The translations under genes and the position numbers were made by a program. Under the pieces are notes generated by a model. That model saw nothing but the letters and a program-made list of their open reading frames with translations. It searched no databases and was not told where the DNA came from. Shown piece after piece: positions 24,891 through 33,859 of a DNA stretch of 64,000 bases. Numbering within the stretch: position 1 is the first letter of the stretch; each line of letters starts with the position of its first letter. The DNA lies in contig MSXN01000004.1 in assembly GCA_002083555.1 (NCBI GenBank), positions 62,001 to 126,000 of the forward strand, given 5' to 3'. The stretch is from Nitrospira sp. ST-bin5 (lineage in GTDB: Bacteria > Nitrospirota > Nitrospiria > Nitrospirales > Nitrospiraceae).

Positions 24891-25286
24891 CTAACTCCTG
24901 GTATTGAGTTCCGCCACGGTTCTGGAGTCGTCCCGTCGTATGAGCTCCGGGGAAAAGGCCGGCGTACATACCGCCACATACTCGGCGCCCTCTGGCTCCG
25001 GGGTGCTGTACCGTACCCATTCACCCCTGGAAACGATGATTGCCTGGCCGGCCTTCACGTCACTAGTTCCCGTTCGAGTCTCCACGCGAAGCACGCCGCA
25101 CAAGACCAACGTATATTCATCGAACTCGGGAGTCTGTCCCGGCTCACTCCAGCCGGAAGGACTCCTCATGTGCGCAATACTCACTGCCTCCGTAGCGGAG
25201 TTGAGGCGCCCCACGTACTCGGCAATTTCCTTGTGCTCGTGTCCCGCGGCCTTGATGATGATCGGCCGCTGAATGAGATTTGCCAT
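24891..25286 (-). CDS. Cupin domain protein
   Basis: This 131-residue single-domain cupin has two motifs: motif 1 spans PEFDEYTLVLCGVLRVETRT (about 53-72), where the expected G(X)5HXH is reduced to D-E-Y, and motif 2 is VKAGQAIIVSRGEWVRYSTP (about 77-96). The loss of motif-1 histidines suggests it may not bind metal in the usual way. The layout resembles EutQ-like and mannose-isomerase-like small cupins that bind sugars or small acids. No clear Shine-Dalgarno precedes the ATG. Its substrate is unknown. Confidence 0.82.
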   Translation of the reverse strand: MANLIQRPIIIKAAGHEHKEIAEYVGRLNSATEAVSIAHMRSPSGWSEPGQTPEFDEYTLVLCGVLRVETRTGTSDVKAGQAIIVSRGEWVRYSTPEPEGAEYVAVCTPAFSPELIRRDDSRTVAELNTRS

Positions 25287-25403
25287 GCCATTTCGCCCTT
25301 ATCTATTTCACGCACGTAGGCCGATGACTTCCGGCAAGTACGGCAGCATACAGAGCTCCCGCCGTACGCTTCGCTCTTTCACCAATCGGAGTCCCCAGTT
25401 GGC

Positions 25404-26585
25404 TCACTCGACAACCAGGCTTGCCCGCAGGGCGCCCCGCTGGACATGTTCCGGAAGCAACATGATACAGTTCGGGTTCAATCCCTGCGCCTTCAACGTC
25501 TCAATGCTCCCCAACACTTTCTCCTCTTTCAAATCGATGACCGTGATGGATCCGTCGCTGAGCCCTTCCAGATTGAGCAGACTGTTCTGGACAAACAGGT
25601 AGCGCTCGTCCGGCGACAGCACGCTGTGATGGGCGCCGGCAGCTGCCGCGATAGTTTTGAGGAACTTCGGCCGCCGCGGTTCGCTGTTGTCGTATAGATT
25701 GACGAACCCCGGCTTCGCCGTCGTGACGAACAAGCGATCCCCCTTCGCGTTATACAGCATTTCCAACGGCATCCCCTGTTGCCGATGTCCAAAATCATCG
25801 ATCTCGTGGAACGAGAACTCCCGGCTCTTCGGATCCCAGACCCCGGCCCACAACGTGCCTTCCATCATGTTGGTGATATGCACCACGGGAGGATCGGCAT
25901 TCGGACTGAACACAATTTCAACCGGGGCTGATTTGGCCGGAGCCGGCTTCGACGCAATCCTGTGAGTCGACAGCACGTTCCCGCTCCCGGCTTCCAGCAC
26001 CGTCACCGAATCGCCCGCATCGGACATGTCCGGCTTCATGGTACTGGTGACAAGCACCCGGTCGATGCCGTTGTGAATCGCGATCCCGTGCGGATAGAGA
26101 ATCGTCGCCACAGCCGGCTCAGCGGCGCTGACCGTTTTGATCGGCCTATCCATAAACGCGTCGCCCATGATCACGTTACTCGAGCCCATACAGGTGAGGT
26201 ACCAGGTCTTGTTGTCTTCCGACACGGCCAGATCCTCGCCGACCAGGCAGTCCGGCACATCGATCGCACGAAGCCGATACGGATATTTCGTGAGATCAAT
26301 CACGTGCAGCAGGCTCTTCCCCAAAGCCGTGACATAGGCTTTGCTTCGATCTTGATTGAAGAAGATGTGGTGGGCGACGAGGTCGGATGGAAGCGGAATC
26401 TCCATCAGGATCTTTCCGTAGCCTGCAGACTCCGGATCGATGTCCATGATCGCAATGCCTTCCCGTCTCACCGGTTGGTCGGGCTTACTCTCAAAATTGA
26501 TCAAGGCAAGAATTTCCGCCGATGCGATAGCCGCGCCGGGGAGCAGCAGGCCCAAGGTCAATACGAACAATCGAAGTGTTTTCAT
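25404..26585 (-). CDS. Secreted beta-propeller protein, YncE-like
   Basis: This 393-residue exported protein has a signal peptide (LFVLTLGLLLPGAAIASA) and a repeated four-strand pattern typical of YVTN/YncE propellers: HHIFFNQDRSKAYVTALG, EDLAVSEDNKTWYLTCMGSS, PHGIAIHNGIDRVLVTSTMK, VEIVFSPNADPPVVHITNMM, EMLYNAKGDRLFVTTAKPG and HSVLSPDERYLFVQNSLLNL. Six or seven blades are expected. AAGGAGG lies seven bases before the ATG. YncE relatives bind DNA or are periplasmic and of unclear role; nothing catalytic is seen here. It is probably monocistronic. Confidence 0.85.
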   Translation of the reverse strand: MKTLRLFVLTLGLLLPGAAIASAEILALINFESKPDQPVRREGIAIMDIDPESAGYGKILMEIPLPSDLVAHHIFFNQDRSKAYVTALGKSLLHVIDLTKYPYRLRAIDVPDCLVGEDLAVSEDNKTWYLTCMGSSNVIMGDAFMDRPIKTVSAAEPAVATILYPHGIAIHNGIDRVLVTSTMKPDMSDAGDSVTVLEAGSGNVLSTHRIASKPAPAKSAPVEIVFSPNADPPVVHITNMMEGTLWAGVWDPKSREFSFHEIDDFGHRQQGMPLEMLYNAKGDRLFVTTAKPGFVNLYDNSEPRRPKFLKTIAAAAGAHHSVLSPDERYLFVQNSLLNLEGLSDGSITVIDLKEEKVLGSIETLKAQGLNPNCIMLLPEHVQRGALRASLVVE

Positions 26586-26692
26586 AGCAGCCTCCTTATG
26601 TCTGAATGGACGCCATCGCCCTACTTATGAATTTCTATGACGCGCCGGACATCTGTATCCGATACAGTTGTCCCTCCAGAGGTATTTGTAGT

Positions 26693-27511
26693 TCACGCCC
26701 GTATGCCGATGACTTCGAGATATTCCGCCGGGACTATCGTGCACTCCCTTCCCGCCCGGTTATGACCGGACCAGAGCGCTTCCAGTTCCTGGCGAAGCTG
26801 CTCTTGCCCGGCTCCGTCAAGCGATGCAAAGGCCTGATTCGTCGGTCCGTAGTAGAGACGGAAGAGCTCCACAACCTCCGCGGGAGCAAAGGGATAGCTA
26901 AACGTATAGTGACGTCTGACCAAGTGAAGATCGGACAGGCCCTTGCCAAGCCTTTCACGAACTGTGGCTTCATCGCCCCACAGGACCGGCGAGGGCATGC
27001 CGAAGGGCGCAATGAACTTCGAGACGGCCTTGAACATCTGACCGACAAAACCCTGCGGCGTCCAATTGGCCATGGCAATGATTCCGCCTGGCACGCACAC
27101 TCGCAACAGCTCCTTGGCCACCAAATCAGGCCTCGGGGCGAACATCGCACCGATCAAGCTCGCCACAACGTCGAAGCTTGCATCCTCGAAAGGCAGCGCC
27201 TCTGCATCGGCTTCCTCGAAGCGGGCGCGCAGACCCTCCGCTTGCGCACGAGCCCGCGCCCGCTCCACCCAATTGCTCGCGATATCCACACCGGTCACCT
27301 CCACACCGTCCTTAGCAGCCATCAGCGCGACCTGGCCTGAGCCGCAGCCCACGTCCAAGAACCGGCTTCCCGGAGCGACCGGCAGCCGCTCGTAAAACTC
27401 CCGCGCGCCGCCCTCCATGTAGCGCGAGAATCGATCGTAGTCACCGGCCATCCAGATGGTCTTGAGCCGCACTTTTAAAGGGTCCAATTCCCCAATCGCT
27501 GTGCTAGTCAT
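26693..27511 (-). CDS. Class I SAM methyltransferase (UbiE-like)
   Basis: The ATG at 27511 is preferred to the ORF limit because GGAGGGAG lies just upstream; it gives 272 residues. Motif I is RFLDVGCGSGQVALMAA, followed by GVDIASNWVERAR, the EEADAEALPFEDASFDVV block typical of UbiE/Coq5-like enzymes, and a late AMANWTPQGFVGQMF. Such enzymes methylate small molecules. The gene is divergent from an AraC regulator across about 200 bases, an arrangement that usually means the regulator controls the methyltransferase (inference). Confidence 0.87.
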   Translation of the reverse strand: MTSTAIGELDPLKVRLKTIWMAGDYDRFSRYMEGGAREFYERLPVAPGSRFLDVGCGSGQVALMAAKDGVEVTGVDIASNWVERARARAQAEGLRARFEEADAEALPFEDASFDVVASLIGAMFAPRPDLVAKELLRVCVPGGIIAMANWTPQGFVGQMFKAVSKFIAPFGMPSPVLWGDEATVRERLGKGLSDLHLVRRHYTFSYPFAPAEVVELFRLYYGPTNQAFASLDGAGQEQLRQELEALWSGHNRAGRECTIVPAEYLEVIGIRA

Positions 27512-27713
27512 GATTGCTTGCTCCCTCCCTCTAGTCTTAGATTTTCCGTCGAAGATCAGGGCCACGCTGTCTCTGCTCGCACTATACGAAACAGGTGTTC
27601 CGGCGTCTTATCCGCTCGTCTGGCTCTCTTATCAAGAGAATGCTAAGCTGGCGGATCGTTTATCCGGGCGTCCGGCCCGTTTAGCCGAAACGCTTGCGAC
27701 GGGATCACATCAC

Positions 27714-28712
27714 ATGGATGTGTTGTCTGAAGTTCTGAAGGCCGTGAAGCTTGATGGCGCGGTCTTTTTCCACGGCGAGTTTTCTTCGCCCTGGTGTTCG
27801 CGCCAGCCCGATGCCTGCGCGATGGCCTCGTTTCTGTCCGCCAACACCAAGCATGTGATCATCTATCACTTGGTGACCGAAGGACGGGGTTATGTCCGGG
27901 TCGAACAAAACGGCCGCGCGATATCCCTTGAGGCCGGCGACATCATCATCGTTCCGCACGGCGACGCGCACCTAATGGGAAACGGCCCTCCGGTCACACC
28001 TGTGGATAGCAGCGAACAACTGAGGCAGGTCCTGGCAGAGGGGACCATGCTGTCCCAATTTGGCGGCGGCGGAGAACTGACAAAGCTGGTCTGTGGGTAC
28101 ATGACCTGCGACCCGCAACTCTCGCAGGTGTTTCTGGCGGGGCTCCCCCCGATCGTCAAAGTCCACATTCGGGACAATCCATCTGGACGGTGGGTCGAAG
28201 ATACCCTTCGATACTCTGTCAACCATGCCGAGGCCTCAGGCCCTGGCGGCGCTGCGGTCATCGCCAAATTGTCGGAAGTATTGTTCGTCGAAACCTTGCG
28301 TCGGTACATCGAGAAATTGCCGCAGACACAGACAGGATGGCTCGCCGGTGTGCGCGATCCGGACGTGGGAAAGGCGCTGGCGCTATTGCACAAGCAACCA
28401 GCTCACCCATGGACCATTGCCACGCTCGCCAGCGAGGTCGGCCTATCCCGCTCCGTGCTCGCCGAGCGATTCCAGCATTACCTGTCGGACACGCCGATCG
28501 GCTATCTCACTCGTTGGAGGCTGCAACTCGCCGCCCAGCTGTTGACCTCAACGTCCAAGAGCGTGGCCGAAGTGGCAGGCGATGTCGGATACGAGTCCGA
28601 GCCCTCCTTCAACCGCGCATTCAAACGGGAATTCGGCCTGCCGCCTGCCCGCTTTCGCAGCCAATCGAAATCGGCTCGTACCACAACCGGTCGCCGCAAT
28701 GTCCCATCGTAG
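27714..28712 (+). CDS. AraC family regulator with cupin-type sensor
   Basis: The ATG at 27714 gives 332 residues beginning MDVLSEVLKAVKLDGAVFFH, the usual opening of this cupin-bearing AraC subgroup; 86 upstream codons in frame are unlikely to be translated. The N-terminal cupin (GRGYVRVEQNGRAISLEAGD, IIIVPHGDAHLMG) should sense a small molecule. The C-terminal 100 residues hold two helix-turn-helix units: WTIATLASEVGLSRSVLAER and SVAEVAGDVGYESEPSFNRA with FKREFGLPPARFR. It is divergent from the methyltransferase at 26693, its likely target. Confidence 0.9.
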   Translation: MDVLSEVLKAVKLDGAVFFHGEFSSPWCSRQPDACAMASFLSANTKHVIIYHLVTEGRGYVRVEQNGRAISLEAGDIIIVPHGDAHLMGNGPPVTPVDSSEQLRQVLAEGTMLSQFGGGGELTKLVCGYMTCDPQLSQVFLAGLPPIVKVHIRDNPSGRWVEDTLRYSVNHAEASGPGGAAVIAKLSEVLFVETLRRYIEKLPQTQTGWLAGVRDPDVGKALALLHKQPAHPWTIATLASEVGLSRSVLAERFQHYLSDTPIGYLTRWRLQLAAQLLTSTSKSVAEVAGDVGYESEPSFNRAFKREFGLPPARFRSQSKSARTTTGRRNVPS

Positions 28713-28891
28713 TGCCTCCTCAAGAAACCGGCGGCGTTACACGGCACATTCATGGCTTAATCAGGCTTGACCTCTCACCCGGTTTCTCTCCCTTGAACCG
28801 ACAATGCGATCGAGGTAGAGTCCCCACTATGGTCGTCGTTCCGGACAGACCGGATTCCGATTCTCTGACTTCCTAAGGAGAGGACATCACG

Positions 28892-29350
28892 ATGCAGAGG
28901 TTAATCGCGCCTTCCTTGGCCATTGTGGCCGGAATACTTTTCGCTGCTCCTCCACCGGCGCTTCCTCAGAGTTTTCCCCCGATCGTGACCCAGAAAATTC
29001 AAGCGGCGCGGGTGCACGTGAAGACGATCGGTAGGGAAGAGTATCGCAACGTGGTGGAGCGTCCCGGCGATGCGCAGCTCGTGGATGTGCGCGAACCCAA
29101 TGAATTTGCCGCCGGACATGTGCCAGGCGCGATGAACATTCCCCGCGGGGTCCTCGAATTTCAAATCTGGAAGCAGGTGGGATTTCCGGCCAACCTCGAT
29201 CTTGACCAAAACGTCATCCTCCAAGGCCAAAGCGGCAACCGCGCCTCCCTCGCGGCCCAGTCACTTGCGGAACTCGGGTTCACACACACGACCGCCCTAG
29301 TGATGCCCCTCGACGACTGGCAACAGGCCGGCCACTCAATTGCGACGTAG
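28892..29350 (+). CDS. Secreted rhodanese-like protein lacking the catalytic cysteine
   Basis: This 152-residue protein has a signal peptide ending near PALPQS and a single rhodanese domain: DAQLVDVREPNEFAAGHVPG then AMNIPRGVLEF. The active loop that normally reads (Y)CxSGxR reads QGQSGNRAS, with the cysteine position replaced by glycine. Sulfurtransfer is therefore not expected, and the protein may bind sulfur species, an anion or a partner instead. TAAGGAGAGG lies nine or so bases before the ATG. It converges with the FAD oxidoreductase gene downstream. Confidence 0.88.
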   Translation: MQRLIAPSLAIVAGILFAAPPPALPQSFPPIVTQKIQAARVHVKTIGREEYRNVVERPGDAQLVDVREPNEFAAGHVPGAMNIPRGVLEFQIWKQVGFPANLDLDQNVILQGQSGNRASLAAQSLAELGFTHTTALVMPLDDWQQAGHSIAT

Positions 29351-29361
29351 GGGCCGTACAG

Positions 29362-30705
29362 TCACTGCTTCAGCACGCATTTTTCGTACAAGTCTTTCAG
29401 CTTGGCTGAGGAATCGTATCGTGCTTTGAGTGCCCGGTAGGCTGGTTCATTGTATAACTGCCAGAACTCTTCGCGTGAATAGTAGGCATTCGAGTAGAGA
29501 GATTTCTTGCCGTGCAGCTCCCGGACCTTGGCTTCGACTTTCTTGTCGAAATACCCATCCTCATGATCGGTGCTCACAGCATCCCAGAATCCGAAGTTCA
29601 CGTAGAGCTTCCCGGGAGTCATCGGGTATAACGGATACGAGACTGACGGATCATAGACCATGACCGGACAGATCCATACCGGTGAGATTCCGATCTCCCG
29701 GTTAAAAAATCTGGCAAACTCGACTGCCTGCTCAAGCGGAATTTCGACGTCCTGAATCACAGCCTCCTGCCGGCCGGTCAGCGCTTTGGCCACCCGTTGC
29801 GCGAGGGGTGAACGATTAAAACGGCTGCGCAGCTTCCAATACACCCTGGAACAGAGACGCTTCCTGCCCCAGATCCACCTCACCACAGAATACTGGACGA
29901 AGAAATGCTTTGAGCACCAGAACCAGTCGGTATCCCATCGCCACAGGTAATCATGGATCGTCAGATAATCGACGCTCTTCTGCTGGATCGATCGATAATA
30001 GATATGCCGATAGGTGTAATCGCTGAGCCATTCGGCCTGGTCGACCGACTCGCCGGTCGTGAGATAGAGCTCCTGCTCATCGAACATTGTGCCGTCGACA
30101 AAATCCACCTGCCTATCCTGGCAGACGCGGCCGAGCGCGCGACAATAGGTATCCAGATCTGAGAATCGCTCGTGCCGGAGCTTGACGAATTTCTTGACGG
30201 GAACAAGCTGTACTTTCACCTTAAGCGCATAGCCCAGCGTGCCATAGGAGTTGGCAAAACCGAAGAACAGATCTTTGTGTTCATTGTCTTTGGTGGCGAT
30301 GACGACCGTGCCGTCAGGCAGGAGGATGTCTATTTCCAGGATCGTTTCGTGCACAAAGCCATATCTGAACGAGGAGGACTCGATACCCACTCCAGCCAAG
30401 GCTCCGCCGATGGTGATCGACTTGAGTTGGGGAACGACGGCCGGCATCAACTGGAACGGCAGCGTGTCACGAACCAGGTCCTCGTACGTCGTCATACCTT
30501 CGACTTCGGCAACACGCTCGTCCGGATCAATGCGAATCACCTGATTGAAATGGCGCAGATCCAGCTTATGTCGCGGCTCTGGGACTCGTTGCCGGAACAG
30601 ATTGGAGGTCGTCTTTTCGAGGGCGAGGGATCCGGTCTGATTTGAAGTCCGAAGGAATTGGGCGACTGCCTCCCGCTTTCGAACATACTCGTCAGGCGAG
30701 ATCAT
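29362..30705 (-). CDS. FAD-binding oxidoreductase, DHCR24/fatty-acid-reductase-like
   Basis: This 447-residue protein has an FAD-binding PCMH domain over about 40-180 (VIRIDPDERVAEVEGMTTYE, VPQLKSITIGGALAGVGIES, SYGTLGYALKVKVQL) and a C-terminal half with FCSKHF-type aromatic blocks, as in delta-24-sterol-reductase-like flavoproteins. It begins five bases after a cyclopropane-synthase-like gene. In actinobacteria the same pair (methyltransferase plus FAD reductase) makes 10-methyl fatty acids: the methyltransferase forms a methylene intermediate and the flavoprotein reduces it (established for tuberculostearic acid). By analogy this enzyme reduces a methylene-fatty-acyl phospholipid. Final gene of a three-gene cluster. 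Confidence 0.88.
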   Translation of the reverse strand: MISPDEYVRKREAVAQFLRTSNQTGSLALEKTTSNLFRQRVPEPRHKLDLRHFNQVIRIDPDERVAEVEGMTTYEDLVRDTLPFQLMPAVVPQLKSITIGGALAGVGIESSSFRYGFVHETILEIDILLPDGTVVIATKDNEHKDLFFGFANSYGTLGYALKVKVQLVPVKKFVKLRHERFSDLDTYCRALGRVCQDRQVDFVDGTMFDEQELYLTTGESVDQAEWLSDYTYRHIYYRSIQQKSVDYLTIHDYLWRWDTDWFWCSKHFFVQYSVVRWIWGRKRLCSRVYWKLRSRFNRSPLAQRVAKALTGRQEAVIQDVEIPLEQAVEFARFFNREIGISPVWICPVMVYDPSVSYPLYPMTPGKLYVNFGFWDAVSTDHEDGYFDKKVEAKVRELHGKKSLYSNAYYSREEFWQLYNEPAYRALKARYDSSAKLKDLYEKCVLKQ

Positions 30706-30710
30706 GACCG

Positions 30711-31820
30711 TTATCGTACCGATTCATAGCCACCCAATAGGCCATGCTTTGACATGACAATCTGCCAGAGATGAATGGTGCGGGCGCGGAACGCCCCTGC
30801 GAGCGACAGCAGATAGTAACGCCACATCCGGAAGAACCGCTCGTCGAAGCTAGAGTCCCATTCCCCACGATGCCGATCGACATTCTCCTGCCATTCCAAC
30901 AATGTGCGGTCATAGTCGGGGCCGAAATTGTGCCAGTCTTCCATGACGAAGAGTCCATCCATCGCGGCGCCCAGTTGCGCCACCGAGGGCAGCATCCCGC
31001 CGGGAAAGATATATTTATCGAACCACGGATCCCCGGTGGTCACAGAGGCATTGTTCCCGATGCTATGGACCAACACCAAACCATGCGGCTTCACAGTCCG
31101 GTGAGCCACCTCCATGAGTGTACGGTAATTCTTAAATCCCACATGTTCGCAAATCCCGATGGCAGCGACTTTGTCAAACTCACCTACCGCCTCACGATAG
31201 TCACTGAGCCGGATTTCAACCGGAAGCCCGGCACACCAGCGACGCGCATAGGCCACCTGCTGTTCGGAAATATTGTAAGCCACCACCGAACAACCATAGT
31301 TAGTCGCGGCAAAGCGAGCGAATCCTCCCCACCCGCAGCCCAGCTCCAGCACCCGTTCGCCCTTCTTGATCTGCAGTTTGCGACAGATCAAATCCAGCTT
31401 GTGCTCCTGCGCCTCCGCCAGCGTGTGGGCCCGCTTCCAATAGGCACAGGTGTATTGCATGTGCGGGCCGAGCATCTGTTCGTAAAACTCGTTGCTCAAG
31501 TCATAGTGGCATTGCGCAACCCGTTTCGAGCGGTCCTTATCCTGCATGTTGAACAGGCGAGCCTTGAACGTATTCAGGAGGAGATGCTTATCGTGTACGG
31601 CTTTGTCGAGTTCGGCAGAGTCCACCAGAAAAAAGAACTCGTCCAGTTGCTTGGCATCCCACCAGCCGTCCATGTAAGACTCCCCGAGTCCGAGCGAACC
31701 CTCGGCAAGGACACGATTATAGAAGCGCTCATCATGAATCGAGATATCCCCGGACTTAGGGCCGCCAATGTGCACGCAGGCTCGTTCGAGTAATTCCTGA
31801 ATCGTATGCTGTGGGTTCAT
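30711..31820 (-). CDS. cfa: Cyclopropane-fatty-acyl-phospholipid synthase-like methyltransferase
   Basis: This SAM-dependent enzyme acts on the double bond of membrane phospholipid acyl chains. The start at 31820 is favoured by GAGGA seven bases upstream (369 residues); an ATG at 31838 and a GTG at 31859 are alternatives. The N-terminal lipid-binding part has LAEGSLGLGESYMDGWWDAK and HYDLSNEFYEQMLG. C125 in QYTCAYW, VLELGCGWGGFARFAATNYG for SAM (about 157-176) and the ICEHVGFKNY block correspond to active-site regions of CFA synthase. With the adjacent flavoprotein it could produce methyl-branched rather than cyclopropane chains. The two genes are 5 bases apart. Confidence 0.9.
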   Translation of the reverse strand: MNPQHTIQELLERACVHIGGPKSGDISIHDERFYNRVLAEGSLGLGESYMDGWWDAKQLDEFFFLVDSAELDKAVHDKHLLLNTFKARLFNMQDKDRSKRVAQCHYDLSNEFYEQMLGPHMQYTCAYWKRAHTLAEAQEHKLDLICRKLQIKKGERVLELGCGWGGFARFAATNYGCSVVAYNISEQQVAYARRWCAGLPVEIRLSDYREAVGEFDKVAAIGICEHVGFKNYRTLMEVAHRTVKPHGLVLVHSIGNNASVTTGDPWFDKYIFPGGMLPSVAQLGAAMDGLFVMEDWHNFGPDYDRTLLEWQENVDRHRGEWDSSFDERFFRMWRYYLLSLAGAFRARTIHLWQIVMSKHGLLGGYESVR

Positions 31821-31957
31821 ATCGAGGTCCTCACTCATCCCGCCTCGAATATGGCGCACGGGTATACATCACACCAGTACTGACTGGCGTGAAGCGCAAG
31901 CGCGCATAGATGACCGCACGAGAAGATTGACCGCGCGACTGAACGGACCCGAAGTAC

Positions 31958-32818
31958 TTAGCTGCCGGGAGCGTAAATATTGGCCTTGATGTGATCGGGA
32001 GGGGTTCGAAGATCCCACACAATCCGAAACCAGGAGAGCAGGATCAAAAGATAGTAGGAAAAATCCACCTCCCACCAGCGCCACCCCTGATTGACCGACG
32101 ACTGATAGTAGTGATGGTTGTTGTGCCAGCCTTCTCCGCAACAGAGGATCGCCAGAATGAAGCTGTTCCGGCTTCCATCGCGGGAGTCATATCGCACACG
32201 CCCAATGATGTGGGTCAGGGAGTTGATGAAGAAGGTGCAATGATAGAGCACGGTCGTGGAAATAAAGAATCCCCAGACGAGACCGGGAAATCCCCACACC
32301 ATATAGATCAGCAACGCATACAAAAACGGCGGCACATAGTGGAACCGGTTAAGGAGGCGCAACTCCGGATACTTCACCAAATCTTTCACAATGGCGAACT
32401 CAGTGCGATCGTACTCGTTGGTCAAAAGCCATCCGACATGGGAATACCAGAACCCTCGCTGCACCGGGGAGTGGCGATCTTGTTCCTGGTCTGAGTGTTT
32501 ATGGTGATGCCGATGGTGGGCAGCCCACCACAACACCCCCTTCTGCGCCGACGTCATGGCAAGCACAGCCAAGAGAAACTGAAAGACCCGGCCCGTTTTA
32601 TAGGAACGATGGGAAAAGTAGCGGTGGTACCCTGCCGTGATGGCCAACATCCTCAGGTAATAGCTCGCAATGGCCAGCACTATGAGCTCAACGCTGACTC
32701 CTGTCTTGATCGCCCACAGGCCCATCAGGTGAACGAGTATGAACGGAATCGCAGTAGCCCATTGAATGGCCTCCGACCCAGACTGCCGACTGATGGAATC
32801 GCCCGATCGTCTAGTCAT
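31958..32818 (-). CDS. Membrane fatty-acid (acyl-CoA-type) desaturase
   Basis: This 286-residue integral membrane di-iron enzyme has the three histidine boxes of stearoyl-CoA-type desaturases: HRYFSH, HRHHHKHSD (HxxHH) and GEGWHNNHH (HxxHH). Hydrophobic pairs flank the boxes (TAIPFILVHLMGLWAI; FLYALLIYMVWGFPGLVWGF). It introduces a double bond into saturated acyl chains. It lies about 140 bases upstream of the cfa-like gene on the same strand, so it would supply the unsaturated substrate for methylation. GAGAG lies seven bases before the ATG. Regiospecificity cannot be read from the sequence. Confidence 0.92.
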   Translation of the reverse strand: MTRRSGDSISRQSGSEAIQWATAIPFILVHLMGLWAIKTGVSVELIVLAIASYYLRMLAITAGYHRYFSHRSYKTGRVFQFLLAVLAMTSAQKGVLWWAAHHRHHHKHSDQEQDRHSPVQRGFWYSHVGWLLTNEYDRTEFAIVKDLVKYPELRLLNRFHYVPPFLYALLIYMVWGFPGLVWGFFISTTVLYHCTFFINSLTHIIGRVRYDSRDGSRNSFILAILCCGEGWHNNHHYYQSSVNQGWRWWEVDFSYYLLILLSWFRIVWDLRTPPDHIKANIYAPGS

Positions 32819-33455
32819 TGATCGCTCTCATCGTTCACCGCCCTCTTCACACATTCGTGTAGGGTTAGAAATGTCGACCGCGGTAAGCCCAGCTATTGTA
32901 CTTTATCGGAGGGAGTCTGAAAAGGAGGTAATTGCACGGGAAGAAAAAATTAACCTGTCCTAGAAGGCGGTTAAAACCGATCCGTTGCTCACCTTATGGT
33001 CCACGTTTCGACAGTGACCACACGCCGCTCACTCGACACTCCGGTCCACCCCGCACGACGCATGAGAATACACATCTTTTACGACTCATTCAGCGGCAGC
33101 GCTCGTGGGAGAACAGTACCATAACCTCCATCCCGATAAGAGCGCCAAGATATCGCTTGACCTCATCTACTTCCAAGCACAGTATAGAAAGAGGACGTTT
33201 CTGCCTCGCCGACTGTTTGATCCATTGCGCGGCCCGCGCCGTTCTTATGCGATTGAGGCTCCAGTCTCAGCCGCCCGAACGCCAGCAGCACTTGTAGGCT
33301 TCCCCATACCTCTTGCGTGCCCTGCTTTCTCTACCTTCCGTCGACGCACGGGAACGCCCTCCGGAGATTGAAAGGCCCCACCATGCAGACCATAGAAGGC
33401 AGGCTATTCCAAACACACAATGTCCGAAGATGACAGACTCATGAGGAGATATGCG
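32819..33455. other. Intergenic, no supported gene
   Basis: About 640 bases are without a convincing gene. The left end must hold the desaturase promoter and the right end the promoter of the small gene at 33456. Short frames at 32932 and 33105 overlap each other and lack ribosome-binding sites. No hairpin or repeat stood out. Confidence 0.4.
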
Positions 33456-33659
33456 ATGGCACAGCAAAGACTCATTACCGGCCGGATACTCGAATTCCTT
33501 GAAGGTTCAGCAGAATACGAATTCGAAGCCTTAGTCGCCCGCTACCCTGAATTCACCTGGAACGAGTTCTTTCAAGAAGTCGGTCGCTTAAGCCGAGCGG
33601 GGCAGATCATCATTACGAGAGGGGTAGGAGTTTTTACCATCAAACAGGCGGCGGCGTGA
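33456..33659 (+). CDS. Small conserved hypothetical protein
   Basis: The start is placed at the ATG at 33456, with AGGAG eight bases upstream, rather than at 33420. The 67-residue product reads as a winged-helix-like unit: RLITGRILEFLEGSAEYEFE, ALVARYPEFTWNEFFQEVGR, LSRAGQIIITRGVGVFTIKQ. The final strand-turn-strand looks like a wing. It may bind DNA (inference from pattern only). No neighbours are close enough to form an operon. Confidence 0.7.
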   Translation: MAQQRLITGRILEFLEGSAEYEFEALVARYPEFTWNEFFQEVGRLSRAGQIIITRGVGVFTIKQAAA

Positions 33660-33859
33660 GCATGCAGCGGAGAGGATCCCGTACCCAAAGACCGTCGTCC
33701 CGCGTAGAGCTAGTCGCTACCTCCTCCCTCTCCGCGCCGCGCATCCAGCTGCGCGGCGCGACCGGCCTATGCCGGGCCTGACGCAACGGAGTCGGGATTT
33801 CGCTCGCGCCTTGCTGTAGAATAGATGTTGATCAAGTCGCGGTTCACTTCGAGGCGCGC

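Noticed and set aside
28892..29350. Active thiosulfate sulfurtransferase
   Set aside because: The catalytic cysteine position holds glycine, so only the fold can be claimed.
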